Shown here: in pieces, positions 1 to 9,081 of the stretch
How the letters are laid out: each line of letters begins with the position of its first letter
Position numbering within the stretch: position 1 is the stretch's first letter
Assembly: GCF_001485415.1 (NCBI RefSeq)
Contig: NZ_BCMQ01000005.1
Coordinates: 1 to 64,000 of the forward strand
Length of the DNA: 64,000 bases
From: Myroides odoratimimus
GTDB lineage: Bacteria; Bacteroidota; Bacteroidia; Flavobacteriales; Flavobacteriaceae
Direction: 5' to 3'
Program-made: the position numbers and the translations under genes
The notes under the pieces: generated by a model
The model's input: only the letters and a program-made list of their open reading frames with translations
Told to the model about the DNA's origin: nothing
Database searches by the model: none

Positions 1-61
1 TGTAATGGTAACACAGCTGATTTTGGTTCAGTCGTTCTAGGTTCGAGTCCTAGTAGGCCAA
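1..61 (+). tRNA. tRNA-Gln (anticodon TTG), 5' part outside window
   Basis: The visible part begins inside the D arm. The anticodon arm has a five-base-pair stem (gctga/tcagt, one G-U pair) around the loop ttttggt, which gives anticodon TTG and hence glutamine. The T arm is ctagg-ttcgagt-cctag at 37-53. The 3' acceptor strand taggcca (54-60) is followed by discriminator A61. The next bases are 'caa', so the CCA tail is not encoded. About ten bases of the 5' acceptor and D stem lie left of the window. Confidence 0.93.
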
Positions 62-62
62 C

Positions 63-96
63 AAAAAACCTCTTGATCATTCAAGAGGTTTTTTTA
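63..96 (+). terminator. Intrinsic terminator after tRNA-Gln
   Basis: Arms aacctcttga and tcaagaggtt close on a four-base loop (77-80), and the right arm runs into a T tract. This is a strong rho-independent terminator for the tRNA transcript. Confidence 0.85.
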
Positions 97-122
97 TTTC
101 AAGAATAAGGAATTGAAATAAG

Positions 123-151
123 AAAGGTCAGAGCACGCTCTGACCTTTTTT
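123..151. terminator. Hairpin between tRNA and enoyl-CoA hydratase
   Basis: The 11-bp arms aaaggtcagag (123-133) and ctctgaccttt close on cacg and are followed by T's on the + strand. It lies just past the stop of the minus-strand gene at 157, so it probably ends that operon. The T tract is better in the + direction, so it may work both ways. Confidence 0.65.
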
Positions 152-156
152 TGTTA

Positions 157-942
157 TTAGTTTTGACCTTTGAATTCAGGTTTTCTTTTTTCTAAGAAAG
201 CAGTAGTTCCTTCTGTGAAGTCTTCTGTTTCGAAGCATTCTCCGAAGTTCTTGATTTCTTCGTGGTATCCGTTTACACCATCTTTAAAGTTAGCATTAAT
301 AGATTTTATTGCTCTTCCAATTGCAGAAGCAGAGTTAGAAGCTATTTTGTTCGCTATTTTCTTTGTGAATGCTAATAGTTCTTCTTGCTCTACAACGTGG
401 TTCACTAATCCATAAGATAGAGCTTTATCAGCTGTTATCATCTCTGCAGTCATGATTAGCTCCATTGCTCTTCCTTTTCCAATAAGTTGAGGTAAGCGTT
501 GTGTTCCGCCATATCCTGGGATTAGTCCAAGTGTTACTTCTGGAAGTCCCATTTTAGCGTTATTAGAAGCTATTCTGAAGTGTGCTGACATCGCTAACTC
601 TAATCCACCTCCTAGGGCAAATCCATTAACAGCAGCGATTACTGGTTTGTTGTAATTTTGAACATAGTCGAATAGAAGCTCTTGTCCTTTGGCAGCTAAC
701 TGTGAACCTTCACTAGTGTTGAAGCTAGAGAATTCTTTAATGTCAGCACCTGCAACGAAAGCTTTTTCTCCACTTCCAGTAAGGATGATAACACGTGTTT
801 CACGGTCTTTTTCAAAGTGTTTAAGGGCTTGGTGAAGCTCTTCAATTGTTGGCTTGTTTAAAGCGTTTAATTTAGTTGGTCTATTAATGGTTATAATGGC
901 CAGACTTCCTTCTTTTTCTACTAGAATATTTTCAAAATCCAT
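157..942 (-). CDS. Enoyl-CoA hydratase / crotonase family
   Basis: 261 residues, the usual length of a single-domain crotonase. The enzyme would add water across the 2,3 double bond of short-chain enoyl-CoA in beta-oxidation or butyrate-type metabolism. Oxyanion-hole segments AGADIKEF (64-71) and NGFALGGG (106-113) are present. Both catalytic glutamates are in place: E115 in GGGLELA and E135 in GLPEVTLG, followed by IPGYGGTQRL. It is the last gene of the minus-strand operon that starts with the AraC regulator, 16 bases after the kinase. Substrate chain length cannot be told from sequence. The family is certain; a specific role such as Crt is not. Confidence 0.93.
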   Translation of the reverse strand: MDFENILVEKEGSLAIITINRPTKLNALNKPTIEELHQALKHFEKDRETRVIILTGSGEKAFVAGADIKEFSSFNTSEGSQLAAKGQELLFDYVQNYNKPVIAAVNGFALGGGLELAMSAHFRIASNNAKMGLPEVTLGLIPGYGGTQRLPQLIGKGRAMELIMTAEMITADKALSYGLVNHVVEQEELLAFTKKIANKIASNSASAIGRAIKSINANFKDGVNGYHEEIKNFGECFETEDFTEGTTAFLEKRKPEFKGQN

Positions 943-958
943 AATATCTTTTATTTGA

Positions 959-2431
959 TTAATTATTTATAATAGGCAAGGTAACAATAAATGTGGTGCC
1001 AAGACCTTCTTCTGTTTCGAAGACTATTGTACCGTTGTAATTTGTAATTATGTTTTTTATGATTCCCAATCCTAATCCCATGCCACTTGTTTTGGTAGTG
1101 AACTTAGGTTGGAATATTTTGTTTAGATCTTCTTGCTTTATACCTGTTCCGTTATCAGCTACTTTGATGATTGCGCTTTCTTCTGTTCTAGATATACTCA
1201 CTTTTATTTGTGGGCTCTTCTGCTCAGATGGGATAGCTTGTATTGCATTTTTGACTAAGTTAGTAATAATTCTGATTAGTTGTGTTCTATCTATTTTAGA
1301 GATGATCTCCTGATCGGTGCTTTCAAACCAGATATAGTCTTCATTAAAGATGTCAAGTGTTAATTTTACAGTATTGACAATGTCAAGAGTTTCGTCTTGC
1401 TGAGCAGGCATTGCAGCAAAGCTTGAGAACGCTGTTGCAACAGAAGTCATCGTATCTATCTGTTGTATTAATACCTGTGAAAAATCTTTTAGTTTAGTTT
1501 TAATATTAGGATCATTAGGGTCAAATCTTCTTTCAAAGCTTTGAACAGTCAGACGCATTGGAGTAAGAGGATTTTTTATTTCGTGTGCAACTTGCTTAGC
1601 CATTTCTCTCCAAGCTTGCTCTCTTTCTGTTTGAGCTAGTTTTTCGTACGAATCATCGAGTTTCTCCACCATATCATTATATGCAGTGATAAGAGCTGAG
1701 ATCTCTTTACTAGTGTTGCTAGAATCAATCTTTTCGTTTTTTTGCCCGAACTTAGTACTTGTAATCTTGACACTAATATTGTTTAGACTTTGGGTAATAT
1801 AGTTTGACAAGAAGTAAGAGATAGCAATAGACATAATCAGCATAATGATATATACTTGTCCAAATTTAACCATGAAGTTCTGAATCTCGTTCTCGTAAAA
1901 CTCTGTTTTCTCCTCATACGGTATTTTAAGTATACCTAGGGGTTTGTACTTTAAATCCTTTAAGAAGCTATATGCGATACGTATACGGTTGCTATCTACC
2001 GTTTTTATATCTACAAAGCGTTTGTTTGGAGAGGACTGTATTGTCTTTAAAACTAAAGGAGAGATGTTTTTAGAGATGCTATCTACAGAAAAGGTACCTC
2101 TTGAGGTAATCAAGAGGTGTCCTTGTAGATCGTGTATATTGATCTCTGTATTGTGTATGGCTGCTAGCTCATGTATTTTATCTCTAAAAATGCGAGGGAT
2201 ATTCTCTGTTGTTAGAGGGTATTCTGAGGTTGTTAAGATGTAGTTTATATTCTCGTTGATAGAGTTTTCTGTCCTTTCTAGTCTATATTGATGATAAGTA
2301 CGTGCTTCTTCTCTGAATTGATACACTGATACAGCTGATATCAATACAGATGAGATAATACTCAAAAATATAAGTGAGAAAAATATTCTATTTCTCAGAG
2401 AAAAGTTCTTTAATATAAAGTCATCTTTCAT
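959..2431 (-). CDS. NtrY-like sensor histidine kinase
   Basis: 490 residues. A membrane segment at about 15-37, an extracytoplasmic sensor of about 150 residues and a second membrane segment at about 190-210 are followed by a HAMP-like linker, a dimerisation domain and an ATPase domain. The phospho-acceptor is H283 in VAHEIKNPLTP, preceded by AWREMAKQ, a context typical of NtrY-type kinases. The N box is NLVKNAIQAI (391-400), the G1 box DNGTGI (about 436) and the G2 box GMGLGLGI (about 460). The start codon overlaps the hemJ stop by one base (TAATG), which suggests translational coupling. No response regulator lies next to it, so its partner must be encoded elsewhere. Its place in a heme operon hints at a role tied to redox or membrane state, but that is inference. 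Confidence 0.9.
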   Translation of the reverse strand: MKDDFILKNFSLRNRIFFSLIFLSIISSVLISAVSVYQFREEARTYHQYRLERTENSINENINYILTTSEYPLTTENIPRIFRDKIHELAAIHNTEINIHDLQGHLLITSRGTFSVDSISKNISPLVLKTIQSSPNKRFVDIKTVDSNRIRIAYSFLKDLKYKPLGILKIPYEEKTEFYENEIQNFMVKFGQVYIIMLIMSIAISYFLSNYITQSLNNISVKITSTKFGQKNEKIDSSNTSKEISALITAYNDMVEKLDDSYEKLAQTEREQAWREMAKQVAHEIKNPLTPMRLTVQSFERRFDPNDPNIKTKLKDFSQVLIQQIDTMTSVATAFSSFAAMPAQQDETLDIVNTVKLTLDIFNEDYIWFESTDQEIISKIDRTQLIRIITNLVKNAIQAIPSEQKSPQIKVSISRTEESAIIKVADNGTGIKQEDLNKIFQPKFTTKTSGMGLGLGIIKNIITNYNGTIVFETEEGLGTTFIVTLPIINN

Positions 2432-2970
2432 TATTTTCTGCTATCGCGAATTCGTTTGTATAAGCGTATTCCTAGCATTAATAGTATTGATAATCCTACT
2501 AGACCTACAACTCCAAATATCCAATTAAAAGTACTTTTTAAAATTACTAAAAATACTACAGAAAATAAAATCAAGGTTGCTCCTTCATTCCAAATTCTAA
2601 AAAAGGAAGATGTTTTAGTCATCGTTCTATTGTTGATTTGTTTGACGAACTGATGGCATTTTAGATGATAAGCAATTAATGCTACTACAAATAATAGTTT
2701 TACATGCATCCAAGGTTGACTTAACCAAGCAGGTATTGCTATCAGCATCCATATTCCAAAAATAGTTGCCAATACTGCCGCAGGCCATGTGATGATGTTC
2801 CACAGGCGATTAGTCATGATGGTGTATTGATCTCTTAGGATGTTGGATTGTACTTCAGGCATATCCTTCGTCTCGGAGTAATATACAAATAGACGTACGA
2901 TATAGAATAGTCCTGCAAACCAGCATACTATAAAAATAATATGTAGAGCTTTTAGATATAGGTATAACAT
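2431..2970 (-). CDS. hemJ: HemJ-type protoporphyrinogen IX oxidase
   Basis: Small polytopic membrane protein of the HemJ (UPF0093) family. It oxidises protoporphyrinogen IX to protoporphyrin IX, the step before ferrochelatase. I place the start at 2970 (179 residues, beginning MLYLYLKALHI), right after the hemH stop. A longer reading frame from 3015 runs back into hemH and adds 15 residues foreign to the family. With the shorter start the family histidine falls at position 10 (KALH), as in characterised HemJ proteins. WFAGLFYIVRLFVYY at about 18-32 and the MHVKLLFVVALIAYH segment are family hallmarks. Four membrane helices are visible. The neighbouring hemH and the absence of hemG or hemY in this otherwise near-complete pathway support the call. 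Confidence 0.9.
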   Translation of the reverse strand: MLYLYLKALHIIFIVCWFAGLFYIVRLFVYYSETKDMPEVQSNILRDQYTIMTNRLWNIITWPAAVLATIFGIWMLIAIPAWLSQPWMHVKLLFVVALIAYHLKCHQFVKQINNRTMTKTSSFFRIWNEGATLILFSVVFLVILKSTFNWIFGVVGLVGLSILLMLGIRLYKRIRDSRK

Positions 2971-2974
2971 GCTA

Positions 2975-3991
2975 TTATTTGTTTTGCCATTCTTTAATCC
3001 AAGTAACCATTGCATCTATCCACATGTCATCATCATTCATACAAGGGATTGTTCTAAACTCTTCTCCTCCGTGTTTTAAGAATTCGTCATGTGCTTCCAT
3101 GCCTATTTCTTCTAGTGTTTCAAGACAGTCGGCTACAAAGGCAGGAGTAACTACTGCTAGCTTTTTAATGCCTTTCTCAGCTAATCCATTTACAGTAGCA
3201 TCAGTTGGAGGTTGTAGCCATTTGTCCATTCCTAATCTAGATTGGAATGAGTTAGTGTATTTATCAGCAGGGATGTTTAATTTCTCTACTACTTGTCTTG
3301 TTGTTTCTAAACATTGGTGTCTATAGCAGAACTCATGTGCTTTAGAAGCTGTTTGACAGCAAGAGCCGTCTATAGTACAGTGTCCCTTCGTTACATCTGA
3401 TTTGCGGATATGTCTTTCAGGTACCCCATGATAAGAGAATACGATATGGTCATAGTCATACCCTTCTAGATGACCTTGTATAGTATGAGCTAGAGCATCT
3501 ACATATTCTTTCTTGTTGTAGAAAGCTGGGAAGCTCGTAACTTTCATTTGAGGAAAGTATTTCTGTCTTACTTCTTCTGCTAATACATTAATAGTCTCTG
3601 TAGTTGCCATGGCAAACTGAGGGTAAAGAGGGATCATTAGTACATCATCTATACCTTTGTCTTTTAATTCTTGTAAACCTGTTTGGATAGAGGGTTCTCC
3701 ATATCTCATAGCTAATGCTACTGGTATGTCCACTTTTGCTTGTACTTTCTTTTGTTGTCTTTCAGAAATTACGATTAGTGGTGAACCTTCTTTCCACCAT
3801 ATTTTAGAATAAGCTTCTGCTGATTTCTTTGGTCTAGTATTCAGTATGATTCCTTTAACTAATAAACTTCTTAGGATGTATGGCATGTCTATTACTCTTT
3901 CATCCATTAAGAATTCTCCTAAGTATGGTTTTACGTCTTTTGCTGTAGGGCTTTTAGGTGAGCCTAGGTTAACTAATAATATACCTTGCAT
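2975..3991 (-). CDS. hemH: Ferrochelatase
   Basis: 338 residues, normal for bacterial ferrochelatase, which inserts Fe2+ into protoporphyrin IX as the last step of protoheme synthesis. The N-terminal GILLVNLGSP is typical. The metal-binding histidine is H188 in SYHGVPERH and the conserved acidic residue is E291 in ADCLETLEEI. A cysteine-rich stretch at 205-227 (C205, C211, C212, C222, C227) recalls the [2Fe-2S]-containing type, but I cannot establish a cluster. The gene sits four bases after the AraC gene and five bases before the proposed hemJ start, inside one operon. Confidence 0.96.
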   Translation of the reverse strand: MQGILLVNLGSPKSPTAKDVKPYLGEFLMDERVIDMPYILRSLLVKGIILNTRPKKSAEAYSKIWWKEGSPLIVISERQQKKVQAKVDIPVALAMRYGEPSIQTGLQELKDKGIDDVLMIPLYPQFAMATTETINVLAEEVRQKYFPQMKVTSFPAFYNKKEYVDALAHTIQGHLEGYDYDHIVFSYHGVPERHIRKSDVTKGHCTIDGSCCQTASKAHEFCYRHQCLETTRQVVEKLNIPADKYTNSFQSRLGMDKWLQPPTDATVNGLAEKGIKKLAVVTPAFVADCLETLEEIGMEAHDEFLKHGGEEFRTIPCMNDDDMWIDAMVTWIKEWQNK

Positions 3992-3995
3992 GTTG

Positions 3996-4868
3996 TTAAT
4001 TATTTGTGTTGAGAGACATTAAGTATTTTTTCGGTGTAGTGCCAAACTTCTTTTTAAAGGCAGCAATGAAATGACTAGCAGAACTATAACCGATCTTTAG
4101 TCCTACTTCGTTTACATTATAACTACCGTTGTCTAAGAGCTTGCGTGCGTATTCCATCTTATAATCAAACAAGAAGCTGAATACAGAGTCACCGTAAATC
4201 TGCTTAAAGCCCATTTTTAGTTTTTTAATGTTAATACCTACTGAGTCTGCTAACTCTTGAAGAGTAGGTGGTTCAGCCATTTTACTGATGATGATATCTT
4301 TCGCTTTTTTGATTTTAACGACATCGTCTTCATCAGATAAGAATGGGCAATTCTCTATGTTTTGATCTTCATTCTGATTAAATAGTAAACTAAGTAACTC
4401 GTATGTCTTACCAGTGTAGTATAGCTTTTTGATAGTTGGATTCATATAGAAGTTAAACAACTGATTTAGGACTATAGCCATAGAAGGAGTAATTCCTTCT
4501 TCAGAGTAATACTTCTTGTCTCTGTTTTCACCAGTTAAAAAACCGATGAACTCTGCTTCTGTTGAAAATAGAGCATGGAACTTCTTGATAGAAATTAAAA
4601 CACTTATGACCCATGTATTAGGGGATATCTCTAAGTGTACAGGAAGCTGTTTTTGTGGGTTGTATAAGATCAAGAACTTTTCTTCATTAAGAGGAAGAGA
4701 ATAGGCTCCTTGATTGAATACAAATTTGGCAGACCCTTTTAAACCAAAGTAAAATTGGATAACATCTGTTCCCATTTCTCGTTGAAATGTTATGTTCTCT
4801 GTCAAGTTGTTTTCGAATCTTAATATCGAAAAATTATCATCAATTATTATTTCTTCCGTAGGACTCAT
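3996..4868 (-). CDS. AraC-family transcriptional regulator
   Basis: 290 residues. The C-terminal third (about 185-290) is a double helix-turn-helix AraC domain: the first helix-turn-helix is around LQELADSVGINIKKLKMGFKQ and the second is the GYSSASHFIAAFKKKFG region followed by TPKKYL. The N-terminal 150 residues look like a beta-rich ligand or sensing domain that I cannot assign. It is the first gene of an operon with hemH and hemJ and is divergent from hemA, so it is a good candidate regulator of heme synthesis, perhaps sensing iron or a porphyrin. That role is inferred from position only. Confidence 0.88.
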   Translation of the reverse strand: MSPTEEIIIDDNFSILRFENNLTENITFQREMGTDVIQFYFGLKGSAKFVFNQGAYSLPLNEEKFLILYNPQKQLPVHLEISPNTWVISVLISIKKFHALFSTEAEFIGFLTGENRDKKYYSEEGITPSMAIVLNQLFNFYMNPTIKKLYYTGKTYELLSLLFNQNEDQNIENCPFLSDEDDVVKIKKAKDIIISKMAEPPTLQELADSVGINIKKLKMGFKQIYGDSVFSFLFDYKMEYARKLLDNGSYNVNEVGLKIGYSSASHFIAAFKKKFGTTPKKYLMSLNTNN

Positions 4869-4963
4869 AGCGATACTTTTTAAACTTAAGTTAGAAACTT
4901 ATCTAGTTATTTTTTATTTAGAATGATTCTATATAGGGTGTCTTTTAACCCTTGCTATTGTTG

Positions 4964-4992
4964 CAAATGTACTGTATTATAATGAAATGCAA
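4964..4992 (-). promoter_or_regulatory. Promoter for araC-hemH-hemJ operon
   Basis: On the minus strand TTG (4990-4992), an 18-base spacer and TACATTTG (4964-4971) match the Bacteroidota pattern (-33 TTG/TTTG, -7 TAnnTTTG). The leader to the start at 4868 would be roughly 90 bases. Confidence 0.55.
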
Positions 4993-5045
4993 GGCTTTTT
5001 TTTTCAGAAATCCCTTAGCGATATAAATAGTCCTTCTAGCGTTAC

Positions 5046-5073
5046 TTTTGTCGATTCTTTAATCTTAAATTTG
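5046..5073 (+). promoter_or_regulatory. Promoter for hemA operon
   Basis: TAAATTTG (5066-5073) matches the -7 box. TTTTG at 5046-5050 could be the -33 box, but its 15-base spacing is short. It lies 28 bases before the hemA start. Confidence 0.45.
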
Positions 5074-5100
5074 TTTACTTTTTTGAATTAACTCTGTGGT

Positions 5101-6351
5101 ATGGACAAAATAGATAAGACTAAACCTGCGACTTTTTATGCAGTGGGATTAAGTTATAAGAAAGCGGACGCTGAAATGCGCGGTAAGTTTAGTCTAAGTG
5201 ATGAGGCCAAAGACAATTTATTAACTCAAGCTAAAAATGAAGGAATCGAGAGTTTAATCGTGATTTCTACATGTAATAGAACGGAGATATTTGGTTTCGC
5301 ACAACACCCTTTCGAACTGATTAAATTATTATGTGATAACAGTAATGGTACAGTGGATGACTTCCGCAACGTGGCTTATGTATATAAGACTAAGGAGGCG
5401 ATAGAACACTTATTCCGTGTTGGAACAGGACTAGATAGTCAGATATTAGGTGATTTTGAAATTATCAGTCAGATTAAGAATGCTTTCTACTTAGCGAAGG
5501 AGAAAGAATTGACAACAAATTACTTCGAGAGATTAGTCAATGCAGTTATCCAAGCAAGTAAACGTATCAAGAATGAGACTGAGCTTAGTTCTGGAGCTAC
5601 TTCTGTGTCATTTGCTTCTGTACAATATATTATGGACCATGTAGAAGATATCTCTAATAAGAATATCTTGTTATTCGGAACAGGTAAAATCGGTAGAAAT
5701 ACATGCGAAAACTTAGTGAAGCATACTAAGAATGATCATATCACACTTATTAATAGAACAAAAGAGAAAGCATTAGAAGTAGCAGGTAAGTTTAACCTTA
5801 TCGTAAAGGATTATGCAGATTTACAAGCAGAAATACGCAAATCAGATGTGCTTATCGTAGCGACTGGTGCGCAGAAACCTACAGTAGATAAGGCGTTGCT
5901 TAACTTGACAAAACCTCTTGTTATTTTAGATTTGTCTATTCCTAAGAACGTGAGTGATGATGTGACTGAGATAGAAGGAGTAGAATTAATACACCTTGAT
6001 TATTTATCTCAAATGACAGATAAGACGATCGAGAGAAGAAGAGAGTTCATTCCACAAGCAGAAGAAATTATAGAAGAGATCATGTCTGAGTTTATCGCTT
6101 GGACGAAGATGAGAAAATTCGCACCTACTATACATGCTCTTAAATCTAAGCTAGAGCAGATAAAAGATGGGGAATTAGATTATCATAAAAAGAAATATGA
6201 TAACTTTGATTCTGAGCAGGCTGAACTAATCAGTATGCGCATCATACAGAAGATCACTACGCACTTTGCAAACCATCTTCGTCATGAAGATACAGTAGTG
6301 GATCAGAGTATAGAATGGATAGAAAAAGTGTTTCATATAGAATCAAATTAA
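5101..6351 (+). CDS. hemA: Glutamyl-tRNA reductase
   Basis: 416 residues. It reduces glutamyl-tRNA to glutamate-1-semialdehyde, the committed step of C5-type tetrapyrrole synthesis. The catalytic cysteine is C58 in ISTCNRTEIFG. The GLDSQILGDFEI segment and the NADPH-binding motif LLFGTGKIGRNT (about 196-207) follow, then a helical dimerisation domain at the C terminus. It opens the plus-strand heme operon and is separated by one base from hemC. The aminomutase hemL, needed for the next step, is not in this window. Confidence 0.97.
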   Translation: MDKIDKTKPATFYAVGLSYKKADAEMRGKFSLSDEAKDNLLTQAKNEGIESLIVISTCNRTEIFGFAQHPFELIKLLCDNSNGTVDDFRNVAYVYKTKEAIEHLFRVGTGLDSQILGDFEIISQIKNAFYLAKEKELTTNYFERLVNAVIQASKRIKNETELSSGATSVSFASVQYIMDHVEDISNKNILLFGTGKIGRNTCENLVKHTKNDHITLINRTKEKALEVAGKFNLIVKDYADLQAEIRKSDVLIVATGAQKPTVDKALLNLTKPLVILDLSIPKNVSDDVTEIEGVELIHLDYLSQMTDKTIERRREFIPQAEEIIEEIMSEFIAWTKMRKFAPTIHALKSKLEQIKDGELDYHKKKYDNFDSEQAELISMRIIQKITTHFANHLRHEDTVVDQSIEWIEKVFHIESN

Positions 6352-6352
6352 A

Positions 6353-7282
6353 ATGGGTAGAATTATTCGTATAGGTACACGTGATAGTGAACTAGCAATG
6401 TGGCAAGCAAAAACAGTTGAACAATCTCTTCAGAAATTAGGGTACAAAACAGAGTTAGTACCTGTTAAATCTACAGGAGATCTAGTGTTAGATAAGCCAC
6501 TATATGAGATGGGAATCACAGGAATCTTTACTAAGACTCTAGATGTGGCAATGATTAAAAAAGAGGTAGATATCGCAGTACATTCTATGAAAGATGTACC
6601 AACAGCTCTACCACAAGGAATCGTACAAGGAGCAGTACTTAAACGTGCTAATACTGTAGATATCTTATTACATAAAGGAGATACATCTTTTATGTCAGAA
6701 GAGGTTGAGGCAGTAGTAGCTACAGGAAGTTTAAGACGTAAAGCTCAATGGTTAAACCGTTTCCCAAAGCATACAACAGTTGACCTACGAGGTAATGTAA
6801 ATACTCGTATGGAAAAACTACAAAACAGCGATTGGAATGGAGCAATCTTCGCTTCAGCTGGTTTAGATCGTATTAAAAAGAAACCATCGAACTTCATTAA
6901 TCTTGACTGGATGATACCAGCACCTGCACAGGGAGCTATGGTAGTAGTCGTAAATGCAGATGATAATCATGCTTTAGACGCAGTAGCTCAGTTAAATGAT
7001 TATGAAACAGAGATGACTACTTATATAGAAAGACAGTTCTTAAGAACACTAGAAGGTGGGTGTACAGCTCCTATCGGTGCTTTAGCTACTTATAATGATC
7101 ACGATGACACGATTAATTTTAAAGGGGTATTATTCTCTTTAGATGGTCAACAGAAGTTCGAAGTGAACAAAGTAGTGGATATCGCAGAGTGGAAGAAACT
7201 TGGATTCTTTGCGGCTAAAGAAATTCTTGAGAATGGTGGTAGTGAATTAATGGAAACACTACGTCAACAATTAAAAAAATAA
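6353..7282 (+). CDS. hemC: Hydroxymethylbilane synthase (porphobilinogen deaminase)
   Basis: 309 residues. It condenses four porphobilinogens into hydroxymethylbilane. The catalytic aspartate is D81 in HSMKDVPT, the arginine-rich substrate site is GSLRRKAQWL, and the dipyrromethane cofactor is carried on C237 in LEGGCTAPIGA. It starts one base after hemA and ends one base before hemD, so the three are probably translated together. Confidence 0.97.
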   Translation: MGRIIRIGTRDSELAMWQAKTVEQSLQKLGYKTELVPVKSTGDLVLDKPLYEMGITGIFTKTLDVAMIKKEVDIAVHSMKDVPTALPQGIVQGAVLKRANTVDILLHKGDTSFMSEEVEAVVATGSLRRKAQWLNRFPKHTTVDLRGNVNTRMEKLQNSDWNGAIFASAGLDRIKKKPSNFINLDWMIPAPAQGAMVVVVNADDNHALDAVAQLNDYETEMTTYIERQFLRTLEGGCTAPIGALATYNDHDDTINFKGVLFSLDGQQKFEVNKVVDIAEWKKLGFFAAKEILENGGSELMETLRQQLKK

Positions 7283-7283
7283 A

Positions 7284-7949
7284 ATGTCTTTTAATCCAAC
7301 TATTTTATCTACACGTAAGATTAAAGCGAGTGTATTAGACACTGTTGCTTTAGGGAAGGTGCATTTAGTAGAACAAGATTATATCTTGACAGAACACTTG
7401 GTATTCGACTTAGATGCTGTACATGAGTATGTATTGTTTACAAGTCAGAATGCGGTGAAGAGTGTGATTAGTCAAGGGTATAGAGAAGTTCTGAATAAGA
7501 AACCAGCGCTATGTGTAGGGATAAAAACAAAAGAATTGTTGGAAGAGAACGGTTGGGAAGTTAAGGCTTGGGCACATTATGCAAAAGAATTAGCTCCTAT
7601 CATTGTTCAGGACTATAAAGATAGATACATAACATTCTTTAGTGGAAGTATCAGAAGAGATCTATTGCCAGATGCTTTTAGAGCAAATGGTGTGGTCTTT
7701 AATGAGTTCACAGTATATCAGACTGTACTTAATCCAGTAAAGAATGAATATAAAATAGATGGATTGTGCTTTTACAGTCCTTCAGCGATAGAGAGTTATC
7801 TTCAGCAGAACAGCATCACGACAGAAGTGTGCTTCTGTATAGGAGATACTACAGCAGAACCATTAAAAGGAGTTACACAGAATATTGTAATAGCGAAGCA
7901 ACCTACAGTGGAGGCTACATTACAAGCTTGTGTGGATTATTATAAATAG
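7284..7949 (+). CDS. hemD: Uroporphyrinogen-III synthase
   Basis: 221 residues, a little short of the usual 240-260. It would cyclise hydroxymethylbilane with inversion of ring D. HemD is poorly conserved. The visible pointers are the YVLFTSQNAVKSV segment, FFSGSIRRDLLPD, the FTVYQT motif and FYSPSAIESYL, which match the family's two-domain alternating plan. Its position, one base after hemC and just before hemE, makes the call strong. Confidence 0.9.
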   Translation: MSFNPTILSTRKIKASVLDTVALGKVHLVEQDYILTEHLVFDLDAVHEYVLFTSQNAVKSVISQGYREVLNKKPALCVGIKTKELLEENGWEVKAWAHYAKELAPIIVQDYKDRYITFFSGSIRRDLLPDAFRANGVVFNEFTVYQTVLNPVKNEYKIDGLCFYSPSAIESYLQQNSITTEVCFCIGDTTAEPLKGVTQNIVIAKQPTVEATLQACVDYYK

Positions 7950-7986
7950 AGTCAGCTAAAAATTGACGTATTAAAATCGAATAGAA

Positions 7987-9015
7987 ATGATTAAAAATGA
8001 TTTATTCTTAAGAGCGTTAAAAGGTGAAACAGTAGAGAGACCACCTGTATGGATGATGCGTCAAGCAGGTAGATACTTACCAGAGTTTCGCGAATTAAGA
8101 GATAAGTATGATTTTTTTACACGTTGTAGAATGCCAGAAATCGCAGCTGAGATTACAGTACAACCGATTCGTATTGTAAAACCAGATGCTGCTATTTTAT
8201 TCTCAGATATTTTAGTCGTACCGCAAGCTATGAACATTGATGTAGAGATGAGACCAGGAGTAGGGCCATGGGTACCTAATCCTATCCGTTCTGCTAAAGA
8301 TGTAGAGCAAGTTATCGTACCTAATATCGAAGAGACATTAGGATATGTAATGGATGCTATTAAAGTAACGAAAGAGATGTTAAACGATGAGGTACCATTG
8401 ATTGGATTCGCTGGTTCACCTTGGACTATCTTTTGTTATGCAGTAGAAGGAAAAGGTTCTAAGAGCTTTGACTTAGCGAAAGGAATGTGTTTTTCTGACC
8501 CAGTAGCGGCGCATACGTTATTACAAAAAATTACAGATACAACTATTTTATACCTTAAAGAAAAGGTAAAAGCAGGTGTAAATGCAGTACAAATATTCGA
8601 TTCATGGGGAGGTATGTTATCTCCAGTAGATTACCAAGAGTTTTCATGGCAGTATATTAATCAAATAGTAGAAGCATTAGCTGATATCACTCCAGTTATT
8701 GTATTTGGAAAAGGATGTTGGTTTGCATTACCTGAAATGGCGAATTCAAAAGCTTCTGCATTAGGAGTAGACTGGACTTGTAGCCCACAGAACGCTCGTC
8801 TATTCACAGGAGGAGATATCACATTACAAGGTAACTTTGACCCAAGCCGTCTAATGTCTCCGATCCCTACTATTAAGAAAATGGTACACGAGATGATCGA
8901 TGCTTTCGGTAAAGATAAGTATATAGTGAACTTAGGTCACGGTATCTTACCTCATATCCCAGTAGATCATGCAAAAGCATTTATCGAAGCGGTAAAAGAA
9001 TACGAACACAAGTAA
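7987..9015 (+). CDS. hemE: Uroporphyrinogen decarboxylase
   Basis: 342 residues. It removes four acetate carboxyls to give coproporphyrinogen III. The N-terminal signature [20 protein letters not shown] (19-38) is intact. [13 protein letters not shown] contains the substrate aspartate and [12 protein letters not shown] is a second family block. The C-terminal [14 protein letters not shown] is also typical. A 37-base gap separates it from hemD and a strong terminator follows, so hemA-hemC-hemD-hemE is one unit. Confidence 0.97.
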   Translation: MIKNDLFLRALKGETVERPPVWMMRQAGRYLPEFRELRDKYDFFTRCRMPEIAAEITVQPIRIVKPDAAILFSDILVVPQAMNIDVEMRPGVGPWVPNPIRSAKDVEQVIVPNIEETLGYVMDAIKVTKEMLNDEVPLIGFAGSPWTIFCYAVEGKGSKSFDLAKGMCFSDPVAAHTLLQKITDTTILYLKEKVKAGVNAVQIFDSWGGMLSPVDYQEFSWQYINQIVEALADITPVIVFGKGCWFALPEMANSKASALGVDWTCSPQNARLFTGGDITLQGNFDPSRLMSPIPTIKKMVHEMIDAFGKDKYIVNLGHGILPHIPVDHAKAFIEAVKEYEHK

Positions 9016-9026
9016 AATATTGACAG

Positions 9027-9059
9027 AAAAGCCTGCCGAAGTATGACGTAGGCTTTTTT
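9027..9059 (+). terminator. Terminator after hemE
   Basis: Arms aaaagcctgc (9027-9036) and gtaggctttt (9048-9057) enclose an 11-base loop and are followed by T's. Confidence 0.85.
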
Positions 9060-9081
9060 GTTTTACTATATCATTTGACCT

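Noticed and set aside
2971..3015. Longer HemJ start overlapping hemH
   Set aside because: The extra residues are unlike the family, and the shorter start puts the conserved His at position 10 and avoids a 41-base overlap.
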